The notes below the pieces were generated by a model. The model did no database searches. It had not been told where the DNA came from and was given only the letters and a program-made list of their open reading frames with translations. Made by a program: the position numbers and the translations under genes. A stretch of 64,000 nucleotides of DNA, from the NCBI RefSeq assembly GCF_021311115.1, contig NZ_JAJTNP010000003.1, forward strand, positions 124,001 to 188,000, in the 5' to 3' direction. Positions 50,752 to 60,350 of the stretch are shown one piece after another. Source of the DNA: Chryseobacterium gwangjuense (GTDB lineage Bacteria; Bacteroidota; Bacteroidia; Flavobacteriales; Weeksellaceae). The first letter of the stretch is position 1; every line of letters starts with the position of its first letter.

Positions 50752-53700
50752 ATGGCAAAGTTAGAGAATAATAACGACAATGAGAACAAAAAATCAGTAG
50801 CTGAAAACTTAGGAAATCAGGTACAGAAAACTGTGGAAAATGTTCAGGAAACCGTAAAGGAAGCTTCTGAATTTGCCTCAGATGCTATAAAGCACCCTTT
50901 AGACGCTGCTCAGGAAATAGGAAAGCAGGCTGCTAAAGATGTCACAAGCTATTCCTGGTGGGCGAAACTTTTACTGATTCTTTTTTGGTTTGTTCTTGGA
51001 GTAGTTGTTCTTGCTTTTGTGGTAATTAATTTACCGGTTACTAAAAGATGGGCTGCAGATCAAGCTTTACAGATTGTAAACAGAGATTTTAAAGCCGATA
51101 TGTCTACAGAAAGTGTTGAGGTTGACTTTTTTGGAGATGTTACGATTAAAGGGTTAAAAATCAAAGATTATAAAGGCTTAGAATTTATAAAAGCTAAAGA
51201 ATTTATTGCCAACTCAGACTGGTTTTCATTAGCGACCAATATTGGTAAAAATAATTCTTTAAGTTTTAACGGTCTTATTCTTAAAAACGCCGATGTAAAA
51301 GTAATTACTTATAAAGGCGATAGTATTTCGAACTTTATACGATTTACCAAATTATTTGACAGTGGGAAAAAAAGAGATCCTAATAAACCTCCTTTTCAGC
51401 TCAATTCCCGATTAGAGATTTTGGATTCTAAAGTTTCTATCATTAATCAAAATTCGCCGGGTGAACCTGGAAAATGGCTTACCGCGACTCATGTTAATCT
51501 GAAAGCTCCAAAAGTAAGAGTGAACGGGGCAAATATCTCGGCACAGATTAACAACTTCACATTTATTACCAAAAGATGGGGCAAATCTCATTTTGTAGAA
51601 ACCTTTTCTACAGAATTTTCTATGACAGAAGATTTTTTGTTGCTTAAAGATTTGACTTTCAATACGGATCATTCATTATTGCAAGGGAATATTAAGTTTA
51701 ATCTTCATAAAGGTTCTTGGGCCGATTTTACTAACAAAGTAAAATGGGAAATGAATATCAATCAGGGAAGTCAGCTTAGCGGATATGATATCAGTTATTT
51801 TGTGACCAATTGGGATAATTTTATTCCGTTCAATCTTTCCGGAGATATGGAAGGACCTCTCAATGAGTTTACATTAAAGAATTTCTTAATCAGAAATCCT
51901 GAAGTGAACATTGCTACCAAAAAACTGAAAGCACATCGATTGCTGAAAGGAAATTTCTTAATTGAAACCAATGATCTTTCTACCGATTTTACTTATGTAG
52001 AGCTTAAGAAAATGATGCCGACCTTCATTTCTAAAAAGATGAAAAACTTTGCAGATGATTTCGGAAGATTAAAATATAACGGAACTGCTAAAGTAACTCC
52101 GAAGCAGGTGTATATATCTTCAGGAAATCTGATGACCGGAATAGGGCAGGCAAAAATTTCAAACTTTTCATTAACGGATTATAGCTCCTCACTACCAAAA
52201 TATGTAGGATATGCAGAAATTAAAGATCTGAATACCTCTGTGATTACAAAAAACAAATCTGTAGGCTTGATTTCTGGTAAATTTAATCTTAACGGGCAGA
52301 GTTTTGATGTCAATACAATGAAATTGAGCACGAAATCTCAGATTTCGAGTGTTGAGATTATGAATAAGGAGATCAACAACCTTTATTTAGACGGGCTGTT
52401 GGATCATAAAAAATATAACGGTTTAATTACGGTTAATGACGAACAGGCTAAAGCCACTGTAAAAGGATTAATAGATTTCAGTACCTCAAGAATTTTTGCA
52501 AACATAGATGCCAATGTGAATTATTTAAATATGAATTATTTCACAGGGAAACCCGGAAACCAGATTGTGAGCGGGCAGGTGGTCGGAAAAATTGCAATGT
52601 CTACAGTTAATGATTTAAATCTGGATGTAGAAGCAAATAATATAGATTTTGCAACGGCAGGTCAGCGCTATAAAATTCCTAATGCAAAACTGAAAACCTA
52701 TTTGGAAAACGGAGGAAGGGTGATTGATGTTAATGCTCCGGGAGCTGTTGATGGCAAAATTTCAGGAAAATACAATCTTGCAGATCTTGCCGGTATGGTT
52801 GAAAACGGATTAGGGAAAATTTTAGTAGGTCCGCCACCTAGAAAACTATACAGAGGTCAGAATTTCGCCATGAATTTTGATGTTGAGCAAGGCTTGATCA
52901 GCTACTTTATGCCGGATCTTAAATTACCACAAGGTGCGAAAGTGGAAGGAGAATATGATGGAAATTCGAATAATTTAATCTTAAATCTTGATGCAGCATC
53001 TCTGAAGTATGTAATGACCAAAGTAGAGGAAATTACAGATGCAGATAAAGCGCTGGCTGCTGCCAATCCTTCTTATAAAATTAATGAGAGAGCCAATATT
53101 ACAAAAGATAGTGCTATGGTCGACAGTATCATGGTAAGGATTAATACGGCCAATCTTGATCAGCAGTTGTATGCTAAAATCAATAAGATAGAATACAATA
53201 AAAACATACTTCGGGATATTACCTTATCCGGAAAAAATGAAAACAATACTATCCTCAGAATTTCAACAAATTTCAAACACGGAAGTCCTGAAGATGATAT
53301 GGAAGACAAGCTGAAAAGCTATGCGATCAATTTCAATCAGTCTACAAATGCAGCAGGAGATTTCGTTTTCAGATTTGAGCCTACCGAAATTGCATTTAAT
53401 GATGTAACCTGGAAAATAGATACAGATCCGAGTCTAGATCATTCTATTATATACAGGAAGAAAACAGCAGATTTTGAAATAAGGAATTTAAGAATTTATT
53501 CTGATAGCAGTTCTTTGCAAATCAATGAATCAACCTTTAAATCTGCAAAAGATTTTTATGTGGATGCAGAAGTAAAAGATTTTTCGATAGAGAAACTTTT
53601 AAAAATGCAGTCGGGGGGTAATCCTATGGGAATAAAAGGACTTGCCAATGGTAACGTTAAGATACGAATGGACAAAAATACGTTACAGCCATTGGTTGAC

Positions 53701-55539
53701 ATGACCATAGATGATATTGTCATGAATGGAAATGATATGGGAGATATTACCATATCAGCAACCAACAGTTTTTCTTTAAACGTATATGATGTTGATATAA
53801 AAGTTGCTTCCGCGGGAGTTCTCGGAAATAATAATTTGCATGTTACCGGAACTGTAAATAACAATACCTCGTCTCCTGTTATAGACCTTACCGCAGAGAT
53901 GAGAGATTTTGATCTGGCTTTTACACAGCAGTTTGTACAGTCTATCTTTGGAAATATGCGTGGAAAGGCAACAGGAGATCTTAAAATAAGCGGAAAGTTG
54001 AGTGATCTCGATTATAGTGGAGATATTGCGTTAAAAGGATTTGGTCTGAAGCTCTTATTTACAGGAGTAGACTATTCTTTTGATGATACCGTAATCCCTT
54101 TATCAAAAGGGTTGGCTATCCTTAATAATATCGAAGTTCATGATGGGAGAACAAACTCTCAAGGAACAGTTTCCGGATATATCCGTTTTGAAACTTTATC
54201 TTCAATGCAGGTCGCTTTATTCTTTAATGCGAATAACCTCTTAGTATTAAATTCTACTCAGAAAGATAATGATCTATTTTGGGGTAGAGTATATGGACAG
54301 GGAGAAGCCACGATTTCCGGACCGGTTTCTGCTCTGGATATAGAAACCAGCCCGCGAACACCATTTAAAGCTTTATTTGGAAGTACATTTACTTTTAACT
54401 CGGCTTCTACCACGAATGTGGATGAATTTAAAATGCTGAGGTTTTTACAGGAAAATAAAGTAGGGGAAATTGTATTAGAAGATAAAAAGAAATCCGGAGC
54501 CAATGTAAATGTTGACTTAAGTCTGGATATTGATAAAGGAACAACCGTAAACGTTTTGGTAGGTGATGATGTAGGGAATATTTCTGTAAAAGGAACTGCC
54601 AATAACCTGAAATTCCAGATGAGCAGACAAGGGAATATTTCGATGAATGGTGCTTATATGGTAGACAATGGAACATTTATTTCCAAGGCAATTCTTAATA
54701 AAACATTCCAGATAGAAAAAGGAAGCAGCATACGTTGGGATGGTGACGCAATGAAACCGACTTTAGACATTACTGCAAATTATATGAGAATGGTTTCGAA
54801 CACCGGAGAATACTTAAGTATGAGCGGTCTTCAGCCAATTAAAATTCTTCTTCAGGCGAAGATTACCGAAACTTTGACTAATCCTGATGTGGAGTTGGGA
54901 TTATCAGCTTTAGATGTTTCCAGTCAGGTGAAAGAAGCGTTAAATACTAAGCTAAGTCAGGATGGAGAAAAAGTCTTGCAGTTTGGGTCTGTGCTTTTGC
55001 TTAACAGCTTTAATATGACGACGGGTGGAGTAGGAGTTGATTTTGCCGGAGTTGCTGAAAGCTCAGGATACAATATGATTTTAAAACAATTAGGTTCGGC
55101 ATTAAATACGATGAGTAATGAATTTCAGATTGATTTAAATTATGTGAAAGGAGATCAGAACTCAAACACAGGAGACAGAGCCAATGCCGGAGTAAGTTTT
55201 GAACTTTCACCAAGGGTGAATGTAAAAACAGGGCTTGGTATTCCGCTTTCTAAAGCAGATAATGCAGATACTAATAACTTCCTGTCTGGAGAAGGTTCTA
55301 TAGAATATGATATTTCTAAGAAGAATGATGGTACAGTAATATTAAGAGGATATTCAAAACCATCCAATATTGGAATGGGAACCGGGCTTAATGCAAATGG
55401 CTCAGCAAATCAGTCATATGGAGTGGGTGTCGTTTGGAGTAAAAGTTTTAATTCCCTGTTTAAGAAGAAAAAGAATAAAAAACAACCGAAAGTTGAAAGC
55501 GAAATAAAAACAGATTCTGTAAAATCGGAGGTTAAATAA
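50752..55539 (+). CDS. TamB-like AsmA-superfamily protein (DUF490)
   Basis: A 1595-residue bridge-like protein, anchored in the inner membrane and spanning the periplasm; related proteins move phospholipid or help outer-membrane assembly. Residues 1-70 are cytoplasmic and rich in amphipathic V/A/E/K helix (QVQKTVENVQETVKEASEFA), followed by one transmembrane helix (about 72-94). The rest is long repeated beta-strand sequence (groove), with the C-terminal TamB/DUF490 domain from about residue 1150 (GLQPIKILLQAKITETLTNP and VLQFGSVLLLNSF). The protein ends in a lysine-rich then charged tail. The ATG at 50752 avoids overlap with tsaD. No tamA gene is adjacent. Confidence 0.88.
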   Translation: MAKLENNNDNENKKSVAENLGNQVQKTVENVQETVKEASEFASDAIKHPLDAAQEIGKQAAKDVTSYSWWAKLLLILFWFVLGVVVLAFVVINLPVTKRWAADQALQIVNRDFKADMSTESVEVDFFGDVTIKGLKIKDYKGLEFIKAKEFIANSDWFSLATNIGKNNSLSFNGLILKNADVKVITYKGDSISNFIRFTKLFDSGKKRDPNKPPFQLNSRLEILDSKVSIINQNSPGEPGKWLTATHVNLKAPKVRVNGANISAQINNFTFITKRWGKSHFVETFSTEFSMTEDFLLLKDLTFNTDHSLLQGNIKFNLHKGSWADFTNKVKWEMNINQGSQLSGYDISYFVTNWDNFIPFNLSGDMEGPLNEFTLKNFLIRNPEVNIATKKLKAHRLLKGNFLIETNDLSTDFTYVELKKMMPTFISKKMKNFADDFGRLKYNGTAKVTPKQVYISSGNLMTGIGQAKISNFSLTDYSSSLPKYVGYAEIKDLNTSVITKNKSVGLISGKFNLNGQSFDVNTMKLSTKSQISSVEIMNKEINNLYLDGLLDHKKYNGLITVNDEQAKATVKGLIDFSTSRIFANIDANVNYLNMNYFTGKPGNQIVSGQVVGKIAMSTVNDLNLDVEANNIDFATAGQRYKIPNAKLKTYLENGGRVIDVNAPGAVDGKISGKYNLADLAGMVENGLGKILVGPPPRKLYRGQNFAMNFDVEQGLISYFMPDLKLPQGAKVEGEYDGNSNNLILNLDAASLKYVMTKVEEITDADKALAAANPSYKINERANITKDSAMVDSIMVRINTANLDQQLYAKINKIEYNKNILRDITLSGKNENNTILRISTNFKHGSPEDDMEDKLKSYAINFNQSTNAAGDFVFRFEPTEIAFNDVTWKIDTDPSLDHSIIYRKKTADFEIRNLRIYSDSSSLQINESTFKSAKDFYVDAEVKDFSIEKLLKMQSGGNPMGIKGLANGNVKIRMDKNTLQPLVDMTIDDIVMNGNDMGDITISATNSFSLNVYDVDIKVASAGVLGNNNLHVTGTVNNNTSSPVIDLTAEMRDFDLAFTQQFVQSIFGNMRGKATGDLKISGKLSDLDYSGDIALKGFGLKLLFTGVDYSFDDTVIPLSKGLAILNNIEVHDGRTNSQGTVSGYIRFETLSSMQVALFFNANNLLVLNSTQKDNDLFWGRVYGQGEATISGPVSALDIETSPRTPFKALFGSTFTFNSASTTNVDEFKMLRFLQENKVGEIVLEDKKKSGANVNVDLSLDIDKGTTVNVLVGDDVGNISVKGTANNLKFQMSRQGNISMNGAYMVDNGTFISKAILNKTFQIEKGSSIRWDGDAMKPTLDITANYMRMVSNTGEYLSMSGLQPIKILLQAKITETLTNPDVELGLSALDVSSQVKEALNTKLSQDGEKVLQFGSVLLLNSFNMTTGGVGVDFAGVAESSGYNMILKQLGSALNTMSNEFQIDLNYVKGDQNSNTGDRANAGVSFELSPRVNVKTGLGIPLSKADNADTNNFLSGEGSIEYDISKKNDGTVILRGYSKPSNIGMGTGLNANGSANQSYGVGVVWSKSFNSLFKKKKNKKQPKVESEIKTDSVKSEVK
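50756..50790 (-). promoter_or_regulatory. Candidate tsaD promoter inside the tamB 5' coding sequence
   Basis: TAACTTTG (50763-50756) preceded at 23 nt by TTTG (50790-50787) on the minus strand. The tsaD ATG lies 8 nt downstream, so the mRNA leader would be nearly absent. Confidence 0.5.
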
Positions 55540-55621
55540 TTAGAATATTTTAATGATTTTTATCATCCGTGTTAATTATTGTTAATGTTTGCTATAATTT
55601 TTTTTACTAAATTATTTTTTT

Positions 55622-55629
55622 TAAATTTG
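55622..55629 (+). promoter_or_regulatory. Candidate -7 element of the Lrp gene
   Basis: TAAATTTG followed by CA, an exact TAnnTTTG match 44 nt before the ATG at 55674. No well-spaced -33 element. Confidence 0.5.
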
Positions 55630-55673
55630 CAAAAAATATATTTGTTTTTTACAAAAAATACAATCAGACTAAT

Positions 55674-56144
55674 ATGAACTATCAACTGGACGAAATAGAC
55701 AAGAAAATTCTTGATTTCTTAGTAGAAAATACAAGAATGCCTTTTACTGAAATTGCAAAACAGATGGATGTTTCTGCTGGAACAATTCACGTAAGAGTGA
55801 AAAAAATGGAGGATGCGGGTATTATTTTGGGATCATCTCTTAACATCGATTACAGAAAATTAGACTATCATTTCACTGCTTTTATCGGAATTTTATTAAC
55901 AAAATCTAACAGAACACAAGAGGTTCTGAAAGAATTGTCAACAATTCCTAATGTAATTGAAGCGAGCGTTATTTCAGGAAAATATAATATCTTCTGTAAA
56001 GTAAGAGCTAAGAATACTGATGATGCTAAAAGAATTATTTATCAAATAGATGATATTCAGGATGTAATGAGAACTGAAAGTATGATCTCTATGGAAGAAT
56101 TCTTAAGCGATAAAAACAGATTGATTAACGCGATCTCTATTTAA
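55674..56144 (+). CDS. Lrp/AsnC-family transcriptional regulator
   Basis: A 156-residue regulator with an N-terminal winged helix-turn-helix (LDEIDKKILDFLVENTRMPFTEIAKQ, then VSAGTIHVRVKKMEDAGII, residues 5-52) and a C-terminal RAM/ACT ligand-binding domain (about 65-145). It is expected to sense an amino acid or related small molecule and regulate transcription as an octamer. Targets cannot be read from the window. A terminator follows 24 nt after the stop. Confidence 0.93.
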   Translation: MNYQLDEIDKKILDFLVENTRMPFTEIAKQMDVSAGTIHVRVKKMEDAGIILGSSLNIDYRKLDYHFTAFIGILLTKSNRTQEVLKELSTIPNVIEASVISGKYNIFCKVRAKNTDDAKRIIYQIDDIQDVMRTESMISMEEFLSDKNRLINAISI

Positions 56145-56167
56145 TCAAATTTTAAACGAATTATATA

Positions 56168-56205
56168 AAAGAACTTATGAAATCTCTCATAAGTTCTTTA
56201 TTTTT
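56168..56205 (+). terminator. Terminator of the Lrp gene
   Basis: Perfect 13-base arms (AAAGAACTTATGA at 56168-56180, complement at 56187-56199) with a 6-base loop and T-run. The T-run overlaps a TATTTTTG element (56199-56206) just before the next gene. Confidence 0.9.
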
Positions 56206-56211
56206 GTACCT

Positions 56212-56589
56212 ATGGAAGAATATAGCTATTTTGACGAAGATCCGAAGAAAGGATGGGGATTTATAGGAGCGTTTGCTGCCTTGATGTTGTTTACAATTAT
56301 GGGTTTCGGAATTGATCTTGATGAATATCTGCAACATGAGACACTGAACATTCCGGCTTGGTATTCCTATGCTATTTTCACAATTGATGCCTTAATGGTG
56401 GTAAGTCTTATTTTAATGTTTTTTTACAGAAAAATAGGGATCTTTGCTTTTCCGGCGTTGCTTGTTTTGCACTTCTTTATGCATAATTATTATTTGTCAA
56501 CGTTCCTGTATACAGACGTTACCAATCTTTTCCTTTTTACAGGATTCGGAATGTTGGCTATTATTCCGAAATGGAAGTTTTTTAAATAG
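56212..56589 (+). CDS. Small multi-span membrane protein, unknown
   Basis: A 125-residue protein with an acidic N-terminus (MEEYSYFDEDPKKGW) and about four hydrophobic segments (roughly 18-34, 51-70, 74-90 and 100-117). No conserved motif or family recognised. Its ATG lies 6 nt after a TATTTTTG -7 match within the preceding terminator's T-run, so its transcript may be almost leaderless. No close partner gene. Confidence 0.65.
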   Translation: MEEYSYFDEDPKKGWGFIGAFAALMLFTIMGFGIDLDEYLQHETLNIPAWYSYAIFTIDALMVVSLILMFFYRKIGIFAFPALLVLHFFMHNYYLSTFLYTDVTNLFLFTGFGMLAIIPKWKFFK

Positions 56590-56669
56590 TCTTTTGATTA
56601 AAAAAATATAATATTTAGAATGGGCTTTTAGTCCGTTTTTTATTTAAATATAAAATCACGATTAAAATA

Positions 56670-56697
56670 AAAAAAGCATCCTAAAAAGGATGCTTTT
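56670..56697 (-). terminator. Terminator of the transketolase operon
   Basis: Ten-base arms (AAAAGCATCC at 56672-56681, complement at 56688-56697) with T residues on the minus strand, about 20 nt after the stop of the C-terminal subunit gene. Confidence 0.9.
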
Positions 56698-56717
56698 CAT
56701 ATATAGGTAAGAATATA

Positions 56718-57662
56718 TTACGCTAAAATTCTCTTCACAGCTTCTTTTACAGCAGCAGCGTCGATTTTATATTTTTTCATCAATTCAGCAGGTGTTGCAG
56801 ATTCTCCAAAAGAATCATTTACCGCTACGAATTCCTGTCTTGTAGGTCTTTTTCTAGCCAACATTCCCGCAACAGATTCACCTAAACCACCAAGGTAGTT
56901 GTGCTCTTCTGCAGTTACAATTTTACCTGTTTTTTCAACAGATTTCAAAATGATTTCTTCATCAAGAGGTTTAATGGTGTGGATGTTGATCACTTCACAA
57001 GAAATTCCTTCTTTTTCAAGCTCATCAGCAGCAACTAAAGATTCCCAAACCAGGTGACCTGTTGCAACGATCGTTACATCAGTACCTTCCTGAAGCATAA
57101 TTCCTTTTCCGATTTCGAAAGGCATATCTTCCGGCATGAATACAGGAACAGCTGGTCTACCAAATCTTAAATATACAGGTCCTTCATGATCAGCGATGGC
57201 AATGGTAGCTGCTTTTGTCTGGTTGTAATCACAAGGGTTGATTACCGTCATTCCAGGAAGCATTTTCATCATACCGATATCTTCCAAAACCTGGTGAGTA
57301 GCACCGTCTTCTCCTAAAGTAAGACCTGCGTGAGATGCACAGATTTTAACATTTTTTCCAGAATAAGCGATTGACTGACGGATCTGGTCATAAACTCTTG
57401 AAGTAGAGAAATTAGCGAAAGTTCCGGTAAAAGGAATTTTTCCTGTGATGCTAAGACCTGCAGCAAGACCCATCATGTTAGCTTCTGCAATACCTGTCTG
57501 GTAAAATCTTTCCGGAGCTTTTTCAATGAATTGTTCCATTTTCAAAGATCCGATAAGGTCTGCACAAAGTGCTACAACATTCGGGTTTGTATCAGCAAGT
57601 TCAGCCAATCCAGCTCCGAATCCTGAACGTGTATCTTTTTTTTCTGTATATGTAAATTTCAT
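56718..57662 (-). CDS. Transketolase, C-terminal subunit
   Basis: The 314-residue pyrimidine-binding plus C-terminal half of a split transketolase (pentose phosphate pathway, transfers two-carbon units). Visible are SGFGAGLAELA near the start, YQTGIAEANMMGLAAGLS (with catalytic Glu that contacts the thiamine pyrimidine), HAGLTLGEDGATHQVLEDIG, and INIHTIKPLDEE. The N-terminal subunit gene is upstream by 48 nt. The two halves together make one active heteromer. Confidence 0.95.
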   Translation of the reverse strand: MKFTYTEKKDTRSGFGAGLAELADTNPNVVALCADLIGSLKMEQFIEKAPERFYQTGIAEANMMGLAAGLSITGKIPFTGTFANFSTSRVYDQIRQSIAYSGKNVKICASHAGLTLGEDGATHQVLEDIGMMKMLPGMTVINPCDYNQTKAATIAIADHEGPVYLRFGRPAVPVFMPEDMPFEIGKGIMLQEGTDVTIVATGHLVWESLVAADELEKEGISCEVINIHTIKPLDEEIILKSVEKTGKIVTAEEHNYLGGLGESVAGMLARKRPTRQEFVAVNDSFGESATPAELMKKYKIDAAAVKEAVKRILA

Positions 57663-57710
57663 TTTTTTCTAATTATTTTATTACTGATTACTTTTACTCA
57701 TTACCAATTA

Positions 57711-58562
57711 TTAGTAATCAGCAGGAGCTTCTAGATATAATTGCTTGAATGCAGTATTCAATTGCTCATCGTTTGGAGCTTTTCCGTGCCAAGCGTGAGT
57801 TCCCATCATAAAGTCTACACCAGCTCCCATTTCTGTATGAAGAATGATTGCTACCGGTTTTCCTTTTCCTGTTTCAGATTTTGCTTTTTCAAGAATAGCA
57901 ATTACCGCTTCCAGGTCGTTACCATTTTTCTCTTCCAAAACAATCCATCCGAAAGCTTCTAATTTTGCATGAAGATTTCCTAGAGAAAGTACATTTTCTG
58001 TGCTTCCGTCAATTTGTTGACCGTTATAGTCGATGGTAGAAATGATATTATCTACTTTTTTTGCTGCAGCATACATAAATGCTTCCCATACCTGACCTTC
58101 CTGCAATTCACCGTCTCCATGTAGAGAGTAAACTAAAGAGCTGTCTCCGTCTAATTTTTTACCTTGTGCTACCCCAAGAGCTACAGAAAGACCTTGTCCT
58201 AAAGAACCAGAAGCGATTCTTACACCAGGAAGACCTTCATGAGTCGTAGGGTGACCTTGCAATCTAGAATCTAATTTTCTGAAAGTACTTAACTCATCAA
58301 CAGGGAAAAAGTCGAATCTAGCCAAAGTAGAATAGAATACCGGAGAAATGTGTCCGTTTGAAAGATAGAAATGATCTTCATTTTTACCTTCCATCGTGAA
58401 AGGAAGATTATAGTTCATTACCTTTCCGTAAAGGGCTGTGAAGTATTCAGTACAACCTAAACTTCCACCTGGGTGACCAGAATTTACAGCGTGAACCATT
58501 CTTAAAATGTCTCTTCTGATTTGCGTAGTAAGAGATTTTAACTCTTCGATACTTTTACTCAT
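57711..58562 (-). CDS. Transketolase, N-terminal subunit
   Basis: The 283-residue pyrophosphate-binding half. Conserved pieces are HAVNSGHPGGSLG (about 25-37), FYLSNGHISPVFYS, GSLGQGLSVALGVAQG, and the ThDP motif LHGDGELQEGQVWEA (GDGE...N replaced by downstream STIDYNGQQIDG). HAWHGKAPND ends the domain. The ATG at 58562 is preferred over 58583 because it begins MSKSIEELK, the usual N-terminus. Directly upstream of the C-terminal subunit gene, in the same operon. Confidence 0.94.
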   Translation of the reverse strand: MSKSIEELKSLTTQIRRDILRMVHAVNSGHPGGSLGCTEYFTALYGKVMNYNLPFTMEGKNEDHFYLSNGHISPVFYSTLARFDFFPVDELSTFRKLDSRLQGHPTTHEGLPGVRIASGSLGQGLSVALGVAQGKKLDGDSSLVYSLHGDGELQEGQVWEAFMYAAAKKVDNIISTIDYNGQQIDGSTENVLSLGNLHAKLEAFGWIVLEEKNGNDLEAVIAILEKAKSETGKGKPVAIILHTEMGAGVDFMMGTHAWHGKAPNDEQLNTAFKQLYLEAPADY

Positions 58563-58617
58563 TATATAAGATTTATTTTGCACGCGAATTTACAATTTTT
58601 TACTGGGTTACGGAAAT

Positions 58618-58647
58618 GCAAAAATCCGGACGTAAAATCCGGATTTT
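58618..58647 (-). terminator. Terminator after the symporter gene
   Basis: Nine-base arms (AAAATCCGG at 58621-58629, complement at 58639-58647) with T residues on the minus strand, about 35 nt after the stop. Confidence 0.85.
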
Positions 58648-58679
58648 AGTTTTTATTTATTTAAGGCTTAATAATTTAA

Positions 58680-60239
58680 TTAAACCACTTTCAAATGCGA
58701 TTGATGTCTTACCAGCCACAAACCGATGAAAGTAAGCAACCCGTTTAAAACAATTAATTCAACACCAATTCTATAATCGGTGTAAGTAGTTATAAGATAA
58801 TTAATCAAATACGTAGCAATCGGAGCCAAAATAGTGACTGCCAGAATTGAATATTTTTTTGAAATCTGAAATTTGGTGAAAATTCCAAAGGCAAAAAGTC
58901 CTAAAAGCGGTCCGTAAGTATATCCGGCAATTTCCATAATCAGATACACGATCGATTTGTCATTTAATGCTTTGAAAATCATAATTAAAATAAAGAAAAC
59001 AATTGTAAAAGTCAAATGAACTTTCATACGAAGTCTTTTTTTCTCTTTTTCAGTTTTGGTTTTGTCTTCATTTAAATTTAATAAATCTACACAATACGAA
59101 CTGGTAACGGCCGTTAAAGCTCCGTCTGCAGAAGGGAATAATGCCGAAATCAATCCGATAATAAAAATAACCGAAATAATCATCGGGAAATGCCCCTGAA
59201 GAGATAACGCAGGGAAAAGATCATCTCCCATAATATTTTTGATTTCACCTGCAGAATCCTTAAACCCGAAAATATTGGTGATTGGATCTCCAGCTATTTG
59301 TCCGTATTCAGCACCGTTTTGTAATGCGAAAAGATAAAGAAGACCTCCTAAAAACAAGAACGCAAGATTTACAAAAAGTAAAGTTCCTGCAAAAGTCAAC
59401 ATGTTTTTCTTAGAGTTTTTAAGATTGTCAACAGAGATGTTTTTCTGCATCATTTCCTGATCAAGACCCGTCATGGCAATCGTGATGAAGATCCCTCCTA
59501 AAATTGTTTTTAGGAAAAAGGTCTTGGAATTAGGATCGAAATTAATGAAATGGGTATAGTTTTTCTGTTCTAAGATGGTATAAGCTTCTCCGAAAGATAA
59601 ATTTAAATTGGATAAAATATAAACGATACAGGCAATCAAACTGATAATCATAAACGAAGTCTGCAAGGTATCTGTGATGACGATGGTTTTTACACCGCCT
59701 TCAAAAGTATATAAAAGGACCATTAATAAAAGCACCAAAGCAGTCAGCCAAAATGGAACTCCTAAACCTTCCAATAAAAAAATCTGTAAAACATTCACGA
59801 CCAGATATAATCTTGCTGTGGCGCCAATCGCTCTTGAAATAATAAAAAATATAGACCCGATTTTGTGCGCTTCAACATTGAATCTTTTTCCTAAATACGT
59901 ATAAATAGAAGTAAGATTCATTTTATAATATAATGGAAGCAGGATCGCAGCGACAATAAAATAACCGATAAAAAAGCCGATCACCATCATGTAATATTCG
60001 AAACCACCGAAGATGTACTCACTTCCGGTCATTTTTCCAACGGTTCCCGGTACGGAAATGAAAGTGACTCCGCTTAAACTCGTTCCGATCATTCCGAAAG
60101 CAACAAGCCACCATTTGCTTTTTTTGTTACCAATGAAAAATGATTGGTTATCGGAATTTCGACTTGTAAAATAAGAAATTACCAGAAGACCGATAAAGTA
60201 TACAAAAACAAACAGCAAAAGGACAGTTCCTGAATTCAT
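58680..60239 (-). CDS. Sodium/solute symporter (SSS family)
   Basis: A 519-residue inner-membrane transporter of the LeuT-like SSS family with about 13 hydrophobic segments. Family sequences include TSLSGVTFISVPGTVG (about 53-68, TM2 with sodium-site residues), GGVKTIVITDTLQTSFMI (near 172-189), and SALFPSADGALTAVTSSYCVD (SSS signature, about 362-382). The substrate, often an organic acid, sugar or sialic acid, cannot be told. TATATTTG on the minus strand (60266-60259) is a likely -7 element, 20 nt before the ATG. Confidence 0.92.
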   Translation of the reverse strand: MNSGTVLLLFVFVYFIGLLVISYFTSRNSDNQSFFIGNKKSKWWLVAFGMIGTSLSGVTFISVPGTVGKMTGSEYIFGGFEYYMMVIGFFIGYFIVAAILLPLYYKMNLTSIYTYLGKRFNVEAHKIGSIFFIISRAIGATARLYLVVNVLQIFLLEGLGVPFWLTALVLLLMVLLYTFEGGVKTIVITDTLQTSFMIISLIACIVYILSNLNLSFGEAYTILEQKNYTHFINFDPNSKTFFLKTILGGIFITIAMTGLDQEMMQKNISVDNLKNSKKNMLTFAGTLLFVNLAFLFLGGLLYLFALQNGAEYGQIAGDPITNIFGFKDSAGEIKNIMGDDLFPALSLQGHFPMIISVIFIIGLISALFPSADGALTAVTSSYCVDLLNLNEDKTKTEKEKKRLRMKVHLTFTIVFFILIMIFKALNDKSIVYLIMEIAGYTYGPLLGLFAFGIFTKFQISKKYSILAVTILAPIATYLINYLITTYTDYRIGVELIVLNGLLTFIGLWLVRHQSHLKVV

Positions 60240-60291
60240 GTTTACATTTTAATTTCAGCAAATATAGTTTTTTTCTGTTCTGTTGAAAAAG

Positions 60292-60324
60292 AAAAAACCT
60301 TCCGGATTGTAATCCGGAAGGTTT
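60292..60324 (-). terminator. Terminator of the pirin-to-YjdJ operon
   Basis: Fourteen-base arms (AAACCTTCCGGATT at 60295-60308, complement at 60311-60324) with T residues on the minus strand, about 27 nt past the last stop. Confidence 0.92.
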
Positions 60325-60350
60325 CTGTATGGTCACCTATTTAAAAATAG

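Noticed and set aside
54258..55367. Several minus-strand frames inside the tamB-like gene
   Set aside because: They are out-of-frame complements of a continuous 1595-residue frame and lack recognisable sequence.
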